Assembly (NCBI RefSeq): GCF_020080835.1
Contig: NC_058158.1
Coordinates: 15,040,882-15,104,881, forward strand
Length of the DNA: 64,000 bases
Source of the DNA: Cotesia glomerata
Taxonomy: Eukaryota > Arthropoda > Insecta > Hymenoptera > Braconidae
Reading direction: 5' to 3'
A program made the translations under genes and the position numbers. The notes beneath the pieces are model-generated. The model made no database searches, had not been told where the DNA came from, and worked only from the letters and a program-made list of their open reading frames with translations. The first letter of the stretch is position 1. Every line of letters begins with the position of its first letter. Below are positions 12,513-23,051 of the stretch, piece by piece.

Positions 12513-13290
12513 CTAACTGCTATAGTCAAGCTTCTGAAAAAGTGGTGGGACTAACATAGGTTCAAGGACAACAACATGACTATTCTTCCGGTGGGCCAAC
12601 AGAGCTCGAATCGATGTACAGTTTACAATAACTCGAGGACAAGAATTATTGTACCCTCATACCATATTCGACCCTTCTTATTGTCTGGCGCAGGTATATA
12701 TTTTTCAGTTAAACTTATAATGAATATGAGAGTTATAAGAATTATTCATGAATTACAAATATCTCATGATATACACCGTAGATAATTTATAGAAATGAAG
12801 TTGAAAATAAAAAAATATTTTATTAAAGAATAATTTAATGTATCAATTATTTACCTATTAATATATTATAGTGCTGAGTAAACTTTGAGTGCGTTTTTCT
12901 CAGCCATTTTTGAGTATTGCACTTTACTATTTCAGAGGTAGTATACCCACATGGTGTACTATCACTGCGTCAAAGATTATCCAAATCCGTTTCCCCAAGG
13001 TCGTATCCTCTCCTTGTAAGTATCATTAGGTCTGTCAATTTCAGTGTCACTCACTTAAACGAAAATTAAATTAGCCGACACAAAAATTTTTGATATTTTT
13101 TTTAAAGTAGAAATTAGAACTAAAAAACTATTTTTAAAAAATTCCACGGATAAATTTTAAAATTTTCGACTTGTGAAAATTTTTGTTTTAATTTTGTAAA
13201 AATTATTTTTCAATAAAAAAAAATTCTAAAAATTCTTAGATGCCAGCTAATTTAATTTTCATCTTACTTAAACAAGTTTTTTTCACTTAC

Positions 13291-13381
13291 CGTTTAATGG
13301 AAATTGATGAACTAAATTATTAATATCTTCAAAGGGATCATAAAGAACTTCGTCCATTAAAATGTTATTTATATTATCCAT
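13291..13381 (-). CDS. Probable first exon of the Harbinger transposase
   Basis: A minus-strand ATG at 13381 opens about 30 codons ending at a GTAAGTG donor at 13290. It lies inside the Harbinger right end and upstream of the catalytic exons in transcription order. The peptide is acidic and rich in Asn and Asp, as N-termini of these transposases often are. Assignment rests on position and splice signal only. Confidence 0.45.
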
Positions 13382-14061
13382 TATATTTCTCTGATTACAA
13401 TAATAAATAATATCATCAACATACAAGATAGAGCATAAATATATAGGTTATGAGTCTTATAACTATCACAAAGTAGTAAGTGTGTCCAGGCGTAAAACAC
13501 ACTGTACTTAGACGGTTAGGGCAAACTTTCTCTTACTCTAACTAACTTACTAAGTTTACTCAGGACTTAGTTCGGCTAAACACGCTCAATAATCGGAATA
13601 TTTTAGATATAGTATATAATGATTTGTAATTGTGGAGTCATATTTTATAAAGTCACTATGTAAAATCTTATAATAATCGAGAAAACGTGGATCAGGTTAG
13701 GACTAGATTTCTCAATTAATTTTAGCGAAATATTATTAAAAAATAAACTTTGAATTTATTAACACTATATACACTTAATTTTCTTATTAATAAAATAGCA
13801 GATAGTTAAATAAAAAGTGGATTATGCGTAGCAATGCGGTGTATGTGGATCAGAAGCTAGTAGCTACGAGGTCGTAAAGCCGGAACTGAAAAGGTGGTGA
13901 ATTTAGCGAATAAACACAATAAGTTGGTCTGAAACAAACTTGAACAAATTAAGCACGATTAAACTAGATTTAATTAGACTCTTGTATCAACTAAAGCGGA
14001 CTTTTTGCACAAACGAAAATTAATTGAAACAAAATTGCGATGCGTACAGAACAGAAGCGTT

Positions 14062-14066
14062 ATAAC

Positions 14067-14100
<34 letters not shown>
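14062..14100. repeat. (AAT)n microsatellite
   Basis: About 13 uninterrupted trinucleotide units, directly beside the CCAAT/CRE block. Confidence 0.9.
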
Positions 14101-14102
<2 letters not shown>

Positions 14103-14375
14103 GCGCCGTCTTTGTCGGTAGTTTCTTAAAGAAACTGACTGCGCATATCCGTGGAGCGAAGTAGCCAATCAGAAAATTCGTCTTATCAGTGTCGTCACCG
14201 ATAGCCAATAGGAAAATTCGTTACAACATCCTTGTGACGTCAGAGTAACTTTTGGTTTGCGCAAGCGTCAGAAAGTTCAAACGTTGAATTTTCTGGTTGG
14301 CTGAGTCATAGTGGGAACGAACGGTGGTCAGGTGCGACTTATAGCTTTCTTGGAACCCCCCCCCCCCCAGTGGCC
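14103..14375. promoter_or_regulatory. CCAAT/CRE cluster in the pb intron, candidate regulatory element
   Basis: Two direct copies of a 20-bp unit (AGCCAATCAGAAAATTCGTC near 14163, AGCCAATAGGAAAATTCGTT near 14202) each contain a CCAAT box. They are followed by a perfect palindromic CRE, TGACGTCA, at 14235-14242 and a GGTTGGCTGAG near 14296. The block is more GC-rich than its surroundings and ends at a C run. NF-Y and CREB/ATF sites in such spacing are common in promoters. A TE-borne promoter is an alternative. Function is inferred. Confidence 0.4.
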
Positions 14376-15001
14376 TGCTACTAGCGAGTGGGCCTGTTCA
14401 CCGAACACACTATCTCATTTAAATCGGAAGACAAACTCTGCACCTTTCATGGTGACTTGATCATGGAATCCCGTATTCTTACATCATAAATTGAGTTGCT
14501 ACTTTTATGTTCCAAAGCTGAAATTAAAGTAACATATGTTGATCATAGTAAAAATCTTTGTGATCAAATAATCAATTTTATCAGTCGAAATTCGTTGTAC
14601 TTATAAGGATGGTAATAAGGAATAAGCAACGATATCTCAACTGAAATTTTTTTGAAATTTCGTCGATAACATATTCGGATTAGACGTACTTGATTAATAA
14701 AAATCCACTGTCAAAAAGAACTTTCTAGAATTGTTAGTCTTAATTACTGTTATAACATTATTGCTTATTGCAATCTATATATGGTATTATTATAAATACA
14801 TACACATTGCCATCTATTATAAATACATACGATCGGGAGCACATAACATACATTAGCTAAAAAAAAGTCACACAATGGAATCTTTGAAAATTATATTTTA
14901 AGACATTGATTTATCTTTACTTAAATGAGCCAGAAAAAATAGTACCACTCAAATAATCTTGTTTGTATATTTTAATAATATGTAATATTTTATGTTAATA
15001 G

Positions 15002-16849
15002 GTGAAAGTATGGTTTCAAAATCGACGAATGAAGCATAAAAGACAGACATTAAGCAAAGAAGATGGTGATGAAAAAGATGTTCTATCTTCAGATGGTGTG
15101 GAAAATCTTACAGGAGATAAGACACTGACGGACGAGGATGAAAAGAAAAATTGTCATAAATGTGATATTACTGGTGGAGCTAATACTCTTAATGAAATTA
15201 ATGATAATGGGTTATCAAATTCTAGTAAACATTCGTTGAGTGCTTTAAATAATAGAGGTGCGAGTGGAAGTATGACTTTTAGCAATAATAGTAATGGCGC
15301 TAGTAGTATCGGTAGTACAAATAGTGTATCAAGTTCATTCGAAAGACTTGTAGCTGAGGATGATTCTCGATCTAACGATGAAAGTGCAATAGCATCTCCA
15401 AAAAGAACTACCAAAAAAACCATTGAAGTGAAAATTAAAATAGAAGGTGATCATAAGAATTTTAATTCTCTTCAAAATCAATTATTAATGAGCCAGGAAT
15501 CCCCAAGAAACACAACAGAAATATCTTCAACTGCAAATAGTAGAACCCGCTTAACTATTTCGGATTCTACCGGAGTAAATTCAACTGCATCTGGACAAAC
15601 TTCTTCTACGAGAAGCTTGACACCATCGTCAACACCTGGAACTCCAGTATCTACTCAACTGCCGCAAGGTAGCCCGTTAGGAATACAATCTAATCAAAAT
15701 CCTTACATACAAAGACCAAGAAGTTCTCCATCGTCAGCAAGTTATACTTCAAGTACTATTTTGAATAATCTTGCTAGCACTGACCACAGAACATCCCAAA
15801 CTTCATCAAATATTCCTATCACATTACAAATGAATACTCAAACACTACACAATACGTACCAAACAGTAAAAACCTTTGAGTATCAAAATAGGCAAACTTT
15901 AAGTAAACAAAACTTTGCGATTTCAGCTTATCATGATCAATCTCAAAACATATATAGTAAGAGAGATACGTATCACCAACGTACGTTGCTTAGAAATGAA
16001 TTACATCCGCTTTATCCTCGACAAAACCATGCAACTTCATCTTTACCAAATCAAAATAAAAAAACAAATACAACTACAAAACCTATATATAACTCTTCGA
16101 TGCAATATCATCAGCAACAAACACTTTATTTACATGCAGATGATTACAATGGATATTTACAAAATGGACCGAACTATCATGCATCATATCATAGAAATAT
16201 ACAAGGTGGAAATATATATGGTGTCAATCAAACGTACTCTAACTCTCACAATGAACATACCTCTGATGGATATGTAAGTAGTAATAATTACAGTTATACT
16301 ACATCAGAAATATATCATAATACAGAAGAAAATATAAATATACACGATCATTCTGGCATATCTTTACCAACGGGTCATAATTATTATGATAATGTTTCTG
16401 TACAACAACCGCACCAAGAAAGTTCTACGGAAATATATGCTGTTCATCAACCATCTATTTTATCGAATCAAAGTGATGATAGATATTTAAGCAAATATTC
16501 CAATTCTTACTATGCTCAAAATCCACCATTACAGATACATCAAGGTGGTGAAGCATCAAATATTCCAAGCAATTATGTATCATCTCCAGATCCTTTCCCA
16601 ACGCCTGGAATGACGAATGCAGCAACAGCTATCGCTGCTGCTACTGCCACCGTCATCACTCCTTCTGAGAATATTGGACAATTAGAGAATAACAGTGAAT
16701 CATATGCAAACACAGGTAGTTTTTATGTTGACCCAACTCATGCTGCAGCACCTTCACCCTCGGGAGAAATCAGCAACAATTGCTCTGATTTTAATTTTCT
16801 CAGCAACTTAGCCAATGATTTTGTGCCAGAATATTACCAACTGAGCTGA
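15002..16849 (+). CDS. pb: Proboscipedia (Hox2) terminal exon
   Basis: After the acceptor TTAATAG the frame opens with VKVWFQNRRMKHKRQTLSKE, the third-helix end of a homeodomain plus the tail diagnostic of proboscipedia/Hox2. The exon therefore starts inside the homeobox, at codon 44/45, where an intron is known in insect pb and labial genes. The remaining ~600 residues are low-complexity (Ser, Asn, Gln, Tyr, His). They include an Ala run near residue 540 and a conserved-looking end, SDFNFLSNLANDFVPEYYQL, then TGA at 16847-16849. The product is a nuclear transcription factor that specifies mouthparts. YPWM and the homeodomain N-terminus lie in exons outside the window. This is the only host protein-coding gene I can support here. 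Confidence 0.93.
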   Translation: MKVWFQNRRMKHKRQTLSKEDGDEKDVLSSDGVENLTGDKTLTDEDEKKNCHKCDITGGANTLNEINDNGLSNSSKHSLSALNNRGASGSMTFSNNSNGASSIGSTNSVSSSFERLVAEDDSRSNDESAIASPKRTTKKTIEVKIKIEGDHKNFNSLQNQLLMSQESPRNTTEISSTANSRTRLTISDSTGVNSTASGQTSSTRSLTPSSTPGTPVSTQLPQGSPLGIQSNQNPYIQRPRSSPSSASYTSSTILNNLASTDHRTSQTSSNIPITLQMNTQTLHNTYQTVKTFEYQNRQTLSKQNFAISAYHDQSQNIYSKRDTYHQRTLLRNELHPLYPRQNHATSSLPNQNKKTNTTTKPIYNSSMQYHQQQTLYLHADDYNGYLQNGPNYHASYHRNIQGGNIYGVNQTYSNSHNEHTSDGYVSSNNYSYTTSEIYHNTEENINIHDHSGISLPTGHNYYDNVSVQQPHQESSTEIYAVHQPSILSNQSDDRYLSKYSNSYYAQNPPLQIHQGGEASNIPSNYVSSPDPFPTPGMTNAATAIAAATATVITPSENIGQLENNSESYANTGSFYVDPTHAAAPSPSGEISNNCSDFNFLSNLANDFVPEYYQLS

Positions 16850-17414
16850 GCCTTGAATAAATAATTGTATCAGCAGGACTGACTTTTTGATGCGTGATAA
16901 GATAGATTTAAGTACATAATTTAATGAACTATGGTAAACTATGTAGATTAATTAAATAAAATAAAAAATTTCCTCATCATTTGATTCGCTTTTCCTATTG
17001 ACTTCACATTTTATATAGTTATCACACATTATAGAATAGTTAAAAAGCTTGTAAAGAGCTTACAAAGCTTGTTATAGTTGAGCATACACACATATAAAGT
17101 ACAGTCACATGAGTATTATGATAATCACAATAATAGTAAGAGATGAGAACGATATGTTTTTCTCCGTGTATTGCAATTGAAAAAACCATACATTTTGTTT
17201 CATAATTGTGCGACAATGATATATGTTAATCGATAGTTGCTTAATTAGTCAACAAAAATCACAATCACACGCAAAGAGAAATAGTCATACTGCATGCCAA
17301 GTTCTGGAACCAGCAGCATTATCGATAAGAGTATTATATTTAATATTTTAATGTATATTTAATCGACTTTATATTTTATCAGGAAAAAAAAATACTTTAA
17401 TTGTAAGCATAAAT
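16850..17414 (+). other. pb 3' untranslated region and flank
   Basis: AT-rich. AATAAA signals occur at 16855-16862 and near 16955-16965, the latter the better candidate for the pb polyadenylation site. No ORF. The R1-like LINE begins at its right edge. Confidence 0.5.
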
Positions 17415-19487
17415 TTATTTTTTAAACAATGACTGCTCGTCATACATCAATTGAACCATAAGGTTAATCCGGCTAAATGTGATGTCGAAAGCCAGATTGA
17501 TCTCTTCCAAGTGTTTCGCGACAATCACTACCGCTACATCATCGGCATATGCAACAAGTTTCACCTCTGATGGTAATGCAACTCTCAGGAGACCATCATA
17601 CATGATGTTCCACAGCAAAGGACCCAAAACCGAGCCCTGTGGCACTCCTGCGGTTATTTCGTACTCCCTTGGACCGTTTTTCGTGTCATATTTGAGGACT
17701 CTGTCTGTAAAGTAGTTTGCTACCATTCTGCGTAGGTATCCTGGCACTTCTTTATCTTCGAGAGCTCGCATGATGCAGTCCCAATTAGTGGAATTGAAGG
17801 CATTTTTGATGTCCAAGGCAGCCACTAAACAATACTTCTTTCTGCCACGTTCCCATCTCTTTCCAGCGATTGCCTCCTTAGCTGTATCGACCACCAGGTT
17901 GATCGCATCCAGCGTTGATCGTCCTTTCCGGAAACCATACTGGCCTTCTGCTAGAAGTGGATCGACGACTGCTTTTATTCGTTGGTGCATTATACGCTCT
18001 AATATCTTACCCGCTGTATCCAGCATGCAGAGTGATCGGTAGGATGATGGCTCGTCCGGTGGCTTCTTCCTTTTAGAGAGAAGTACAAGTCTTTGCTGTT
18101 TCCATCTTCTAGGGAAAATCCCTTCTTTGAGGCACGAATCGTAGGTATCTAAGAATAGATTTGGCGCTGCTTTAATAGCTGTTTTTAATGCAATATTCGG
18201 GATTCCATCCAATCCCGGCGCCTTATTATTACCTACTCGGTTGCACGCCTCCATCAGTTCCTCTTCTGTGACAGGTGGAATGTCTTCTCGATTTACTGGC
18301 AATGAAGAATAGCCGAACTTACTTTGTCGAGTACGAAACAGCGTAGAACGAGTACGAAACAGCGTAGAAACTATTCTTTCCAGGAGCTGTGGACACGTAG
18401 GTGATGGCATTGGCTGGCGCTTCAGGTGGGTCATGACCACCCTATACGGTCTGCCCCATGGGTCCTTTTCTACCTCATCGACGAGTTCCTTCCAGCAGCG
18501 TCTTTTTCTATCTTTGATGGCCTTGTTCAGTTCTCGATGGACCTTTTTGTATTCTGCGACCAGCTTCGCAGAGTTAGGTCGTCGGTGGCCACGCTGTGAT
18601 AATCTTCTCTTTTTGTGACAAGCTGTGCGAAGGGCGTTAATCTGATCATTCTACCAGTGCACCGATGGTCTTTTATTGATGCCACGCTTACGGGGCATGC
18701 AGGTGTCGCACGCCTGGGCAATTCTCGTCATTAAGTCCTTCGTCTTCTCTACAGCATTTCCTGTGATGATGGTCGAGTCACTGTCTAAGGCTACTACCAA
18801 AGCTTCCGAGTCAAAGTCTTTCACTTTCCATCCAGCTGCATTAGTTTGTCTAGTTGCTCTTTGAGGGTTCCGGCCAGCCGATATTTCCCAAAGTATTGCA
18901 CTGTGGTCGCTGGCGGTGTAGGTGTTTAAGACTTCCCAAGAATAGTTTCCTTTCGATAAGCTGCTGCTGACGAATGTGAGGTCTATTATCAAACTAGCCT
19001 CTTCCTTGGTATATGTTGGTGTCTCACCGATGTTGAGAAGGACCACGTCCAGTGAGGCCATTTCTTCACGTAGTGCCTTGCCTCGCGCATTAGTCTGCTT
19101 GCTGCCCCAGTCTACCGCCCAGGAATTGAAGTCCCCTGCTATAGCTATTGGGTAGTATTGCTTTGCGTCTTCGGTCAGTCGATCCAGAAAGTCAATAAAG
19201 TCGGCAATGGAAAGGCTAGATGGTACATAGCAACTATAAAAACAGATGTCGTTAATAGACGCTGCTACAAAGCCGATGCTATCATTGCTCACTATGCTCT
19301 GGAAGGGAAGTTTGCCACAGGACCAGATGACAGCCTTGGTGGTGCTGTCAGTTTCTCAAGATTGGTTATTCAGGTATCTGTATGGCTCTGCTATTATTAC
19401 TAAATCAAGCTCTAATTCACGCACGGTCTGCACGAGCAGGTCATGCGCGGCCTCACAGTGATTGAGGTTAAGCTGTAATATCCTCAT
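17415..19487 (-). pseudogene. R1-type ORF2: endonuclease plus partial reverse transcriptase
   Basis: ATG at 19487 gives MRILQLNLNHCEAAHDLL, the standard R1-type ORF2 start. The apurinic-type endonuclease follows, with VPSSLSIADF, the catalytic AIAGDFNSWAVDWG and the TASDHSAILWE motif. The reverse transcriptase has NNKAPGLDGIPN, GFRKGRSTLDAIN, GVPQGSVLGPLLWN and AYADDVAVV. TGA at 19358-19356 and TAG at 18653-18651 (where the family has a second Trp) interrupt it. A 15-bp tandem duplication (STLFRTR twice) lies near 18350. The frame ends at 17415 in unrelated sequence, without thumb, RNase H or zinc-finger regions. Inactive. Confidence 0.85.
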
Positions 19488-20681
19488 GTTTGCTTGCTTG
19501 TCATTCTCTGGAGTGCCTCTTTGTATACCGGACACCTGTATGTGCCGGCGTGATGGGCAGCGTTCTCTGCGCTCTTATTTTCCGCGCATAATATACACTT
19601 CGCTGGGTTTTTACAGTCCGCAATCTTGTGTCCTTCTTGGCCGCATCTGATGCATAACTTGGATCGATCTGTCTTGCTTCTGCACTGGGATCCGTGGTGC
19701 CCGAAATGCCAGCATTTGTAACATTGGGTAGGTTTCCTCGTGGCTCTAATTTGGCAGTTGACCCAGCCAATTCGGATTTTACCGCTTCCTTCTAATATCT
19801 TCTGAGCTGCTGCAGCCGGTAGTGTCACGACAGCGGTTTGGGTACCTCTGTAGGCTTTGCGGATCTTGATTGTCTCTGGTGGTATTTCGCAGAGCTCCTT
19901 GGTTACCGTATGCAGGGCAGCCTGAATATCCTCCTTTGTTGTGGTGTCATCTAGGTCTCAGATCTCGATGTCTTCTTGTAGCCCTTTGCAGATCACTTTA
20001 GCCTCCTCCTTAAGAATGTTTGCAATGGTCTGTTGCAGGCCTTGGCCTTTGTCCACGCTCTTCTGCGAAATCGTAATCAGCAAGTCCCCGCTTCTGGTCT
20101 TATTGATCTTGTCCACCGTTGTGCGAACCTGCTCATCAGGGACGTCCTTCTTTATGCGACGCAGAATCTCGGCATACTTTGCTTTCTCGGCCGGGCGGAT
20201 GATCAGTGCGTCGGGTCTGATCCATTTGAGCGGTTTTTTGCGCTTAGGCTCCGGCCTGGGCTTCTTTGAAGGCTCCTATGGGAGCTGTTCTTTGGCTAGC
20301 CTCCGTTTCTCTTTTCTTGTGTGGACATCGTTCCAATCAGTCGCGTCTTTTTTTTCGGCGTTCTGCTTCATCACGTTTTTCGGAGGACTTTTTCAAGTCC
20401 TTTCTCTTTGTCAATCGCCCATCTATTCCATCTGGGGAGTTTCGGTCCTTCCTCTTGTTAGACTTGTTGGAAGTATGACCTTCGTCTTTAGCATCAGATT
20501 CACCGTCACCATCGCCTCCGGCGTCTATTGATTCTTCGATCTCCACAGTAAGTTTACTGCTCTTCTCCGGCATAAGACGAGGAGTGAGTCGTCGAGGTGA
20601 CTGCCATTCTTCGTCCAGTTTACAAGGACATATGGGGTGGGAACGCGGAGTGGGCAAGCGTTGCGTGTGCGATTGCCACAT
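19484..20681 (-). pseudogene. R1-type ORF1 (gag-like) with three CCHC knuckles, decayed
   Basis: The 3' part (19828-19484) has three zinc knuckles: CYKCWHFGHHGSQC, CIRCGQEGHKIADC and a CILC...H...C form. It ends at TGA overlapping the ORF2 ATG. Upstream, 20681-20337 is a charged Lys/Arg/Ser/Asp-rich stretch (KRKDRNSPDGIDGRLTKRKD) typical of the ORF1 N-terminal half. Frames do not join, so several indels are present. Further ORF1-like N-terminal fragments may lie at 21852-21446. Confidence 0.7.
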
Positions 20682-22115
20682 CCCAAAGTAACTTCAAGCT
20701 TTTAAAAGGTTTCAGTAAAGTAGTAATGTGTTGCAAACTCCAAACCCAGCTAGCTAATGAAAACGCGACTAGGGACGAGACTCAACAGACATCCACCTAG
20801 GTAGAGTCGGAGCGCCTAGGCACAAGCGATATGCTCCACACAATTGTGAGGACAGTATAAAGCTTTGGATGACTGACGTAGAATAAGCTAGGGAAAATGA
20901 CCACAAATAACACAAGTGCCCGGGCACCCTACACACGCAAACACTTACACGTAAAATCAAACGTTACACACAACACATCACACAAACAACATGGTCTTCA
21001 ATCGACTCCGCCTCCCCGTGGTCCCCGCTGGATACTGCTCATATCCTGTGGGTACATCTCGATGTGCCTACGGGGAATGAGTTGCCAGAGGAGTCGATGA
21101 GAGTTGCACACATTTACAATTATACGCAACTCTTGCAGCTGTTCAATGAATGTGTATAAATACAAGAGAACGGCGGTTTTTCCTTGCCCGCGAACTGGGC
21201 TGTGTTCTCGTTATGGTGGGAGTAAGACAAATATACGTGCGTGTATAGCTCTTTTGAGCCCAGGAAACGGCCTCTTCGGAGGTAGGCGAAAGCCTCACCA
21301 TATATTCTTCTTCGTCCAGTTTTTTAAACCTTCGAAGGGCGTTAACTACCCCGGTTGCCTTGGCCTTTACCTCTTTATGGATATTGACCTTTGATTAGAC
21401 AAACTCATGCAGTTCGCTGGTCAGCTTTTCGAGGCGTTCCAGCGCTTAGGTCCGCTTCATCTCAGCGCTTGCTGTAATCGCTGCTTCTAGGGCGTGAGGC
21501 CCACTAATACTCCTGTCCTTTTCTTGTTTTTTCGTTTCTTCCATGATTTTGAGTGATACTCCAAAGCAAAAGGTCGTCTTCAAACGCGATGCCTCCGGAA
21601 GTGGAGGGGTGATCACTCTTACAGCTACCTCCATTGCTATAAGAGCTTTCGGTCATTGAAGCGGGCAATCTCAGCCACTTCGACCCTGCACCTGCTTCCT
21701 TCATCGGCTTCCTCTTGCTCCCGTGGATGCGGCACGTAGATGCCGGGAGTTACCACGTACACCGCGCTATAAGGATCATTTCGCACATCTCTTTCGAGCA
21801 GCGTCACCGTATCCGCTTGCGTACGTGACCCTATGTCAGATGATGTGACCAACCCTTCCTGCTGAAAGGGGAGTTTTCGTTTTTTACCGCGAGAGCTATT
21901 TTATTTCGCTCTTACCCTCTGCTCTGAAGAACAGCAAGCTTTCTCCGACCCACAAGGATACACGGACGGTGGCTGTTACTCTTCAGCTCCGATGCCTGAT
22001 TTGGTCCGCGAGGGCTCTTTTATTTCGCCCCAATCCGCCGATCTTACGACCGGTTAGGACCCCCCCCTATCCGCCACCTGGGGACGCGCCCGGTGGAAGT
22101 TTGGCTTCTTCCGAC

Positions 22116-22117
<2 letters not shown>

Positions 22118-22166
<49 letters not shown>

Positions 22167-22175
22167 TGTGTGTGT
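22118..22175. repeat. (GT)n microsatellite
   Basis: About 28 GT units with one GTAT interruption. It is mirrored by the (CA)n at 22972-23046, and the adjoining ~35 bp also pair, so the two flank an inverted-repeat unit. Confidence 0.9.
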
Positions 22176-22966
22176 AAGTATGTGAGTCGCTTATAACTTT
22201 TGAACGATTGAACCGATCGGAATCTACCAAACGGCGTTCTAAAGACTTCCCTCAACCTTAGATTCCGTATGAATTTGAATCAATTTAGACCGCTAGATTT
22301 TGAGAAATCGCAAAAAAACTACAAAAAAAAATTAGGAAAACGGTTGACCCTAAAGGCCATCCCTGCAACTTCCCGCTTATTCCATACTTAGCGCTTGAAA
22401 TTACACCAATGACGTTTTTGAGCTCAAAGAAATTGCTTTCCTATCATTTTGAGCTTTTCAAGCTCAAAAGTCTAATAGAGATTTGATAAGACACTATTTT
22501 TTGAATTTTTAAACCGCAATAACTTTTTAATGAATAAACCGATTTCCACGCAGTTGGCAGCATTTGACGCAGTTTTGCAAGCCTCACAAAGAATTTCGAA
22601 GTTTAAATTGATCACACTAGGAATTTCGGAGTTATTCTGAAAAAACACTTTTTTCGGTTTTCTTTCGTTCACGATATCTCTAACGAATCAATCGATTTTG
22701 ACTGGACTGGTAGCAATCGACGTGGTTTTTTGAGGTTAAGAGCTGATTTGTTTTTGGAGTTGAACCATCAAGCCGTTTGAAAGTTATTCCAAAAAAACCA
22801 CATTCGAAAAAAATTTTTTTTGCAGTTTTTTGAAGATTTCTCAAACTCTATTGTACTGAATCGGTCCAAATAGTTTTCGAAATCTAAGTTTGGTCAAGCC
22901 CTTTCGAATGGCACCAACCGCGATGAAATCGGTCAAGCCGTTCAAAAGTTATAAGCGGTTCACATA

Positions 22967-23051
<85 letters not shown>

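Larger units (their letters stand above)
9013..13016 (-). mobile_element. CENP-B/pogo-like DNA transposon, copy 2 (hAT-disrupted)
   Basis: It is nearly identical to copy 1 but in opposite orientation. Its start in minus orientation, at 13016, keeps the full terminal repeat (CAAGGAGAGG form). Its other end stops at 9013, lacking about 14 terminal bases. A hAT-type element (11180-12512) interrupts the 5' untranslated part. Copy 1 shows the uninterrupted hAT target site near 2900, so the order of insertion is clear. Confidence 0.8.
2280..13587. mobile_element. PIF/Harbinger DNA transposon with nested insertions
   Basis: Inverted ends pair over about 45 bp. The left end starts GAGCGTGTTCAGCCGAACTA at 2280 and the right end is its complement, finishing at 13587. 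Direct AAT triplets at 2277-2279 and 13588-13590 fit the 3-bp target duplication of PIF/Harbinger. Inside are the two genes expected for the superfamily: a Myb/MADF-like DNA-binding protein (+, 5199-6537) and a DDE transposase (-, 8186-8986 plus a first exon at 13291-13381). Two pogo-like transposons (2404-5090 and 9013-13016) and a hAT element (11180-12512) inserted later and account for more than half the length. The element lies in the intron upstream of the pb exon. Confidence 0.85.
13588..15001. other. Last part of the pb intron
   Basis: No coding frame is seen. It holds an (AAT)n microsatellite (about 14062-14100), a GC-richer block with CCAAT and CRE motifs (14103-14370) and a run of about 14 C. 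It ends at the acceptor ...TTAATAG before the pb exon. No upstream homeodomain exon was found between 1 and 15001, so this intron is probably longer than 15 kb. Confidence 0.6.
17415..22115 (-). mobile_element. R1-clade non-LTR retrotransposon (LINE), 3'-truncated
   Basis: In minus orientation there is a GC-rich 5' region (22115-21000) with two similar copies of a 25-bp piece containing TTTTATTTCGCNCC. It is followed by decayed ORF1 and then ORF2 with endonuclease and reverse transcriptase. ORF1 and ORF2 overlap at ATGA (19484-19487), as usual in the clade. The element stops inside the reverse transcriptase, soon after the AYADD motif. It thus lacks its 3' end, the opposite of ordinary 5' truncation. 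It sits about 560 bp downstream of pb in the opposite direction. Confidence 0.85.

Noticed and set aside
15915..16277. Alternative-frame ORF inside the pb exon
   Set aside because: Shadow frame; codon content and homeodomain continuity support the other frame.
19941..20531. 196-residue plus-strand ORF in the LINE
   Set aside because: Serine/phenylalanine/leucine-rich antisense shadow of ORF1; no domain.
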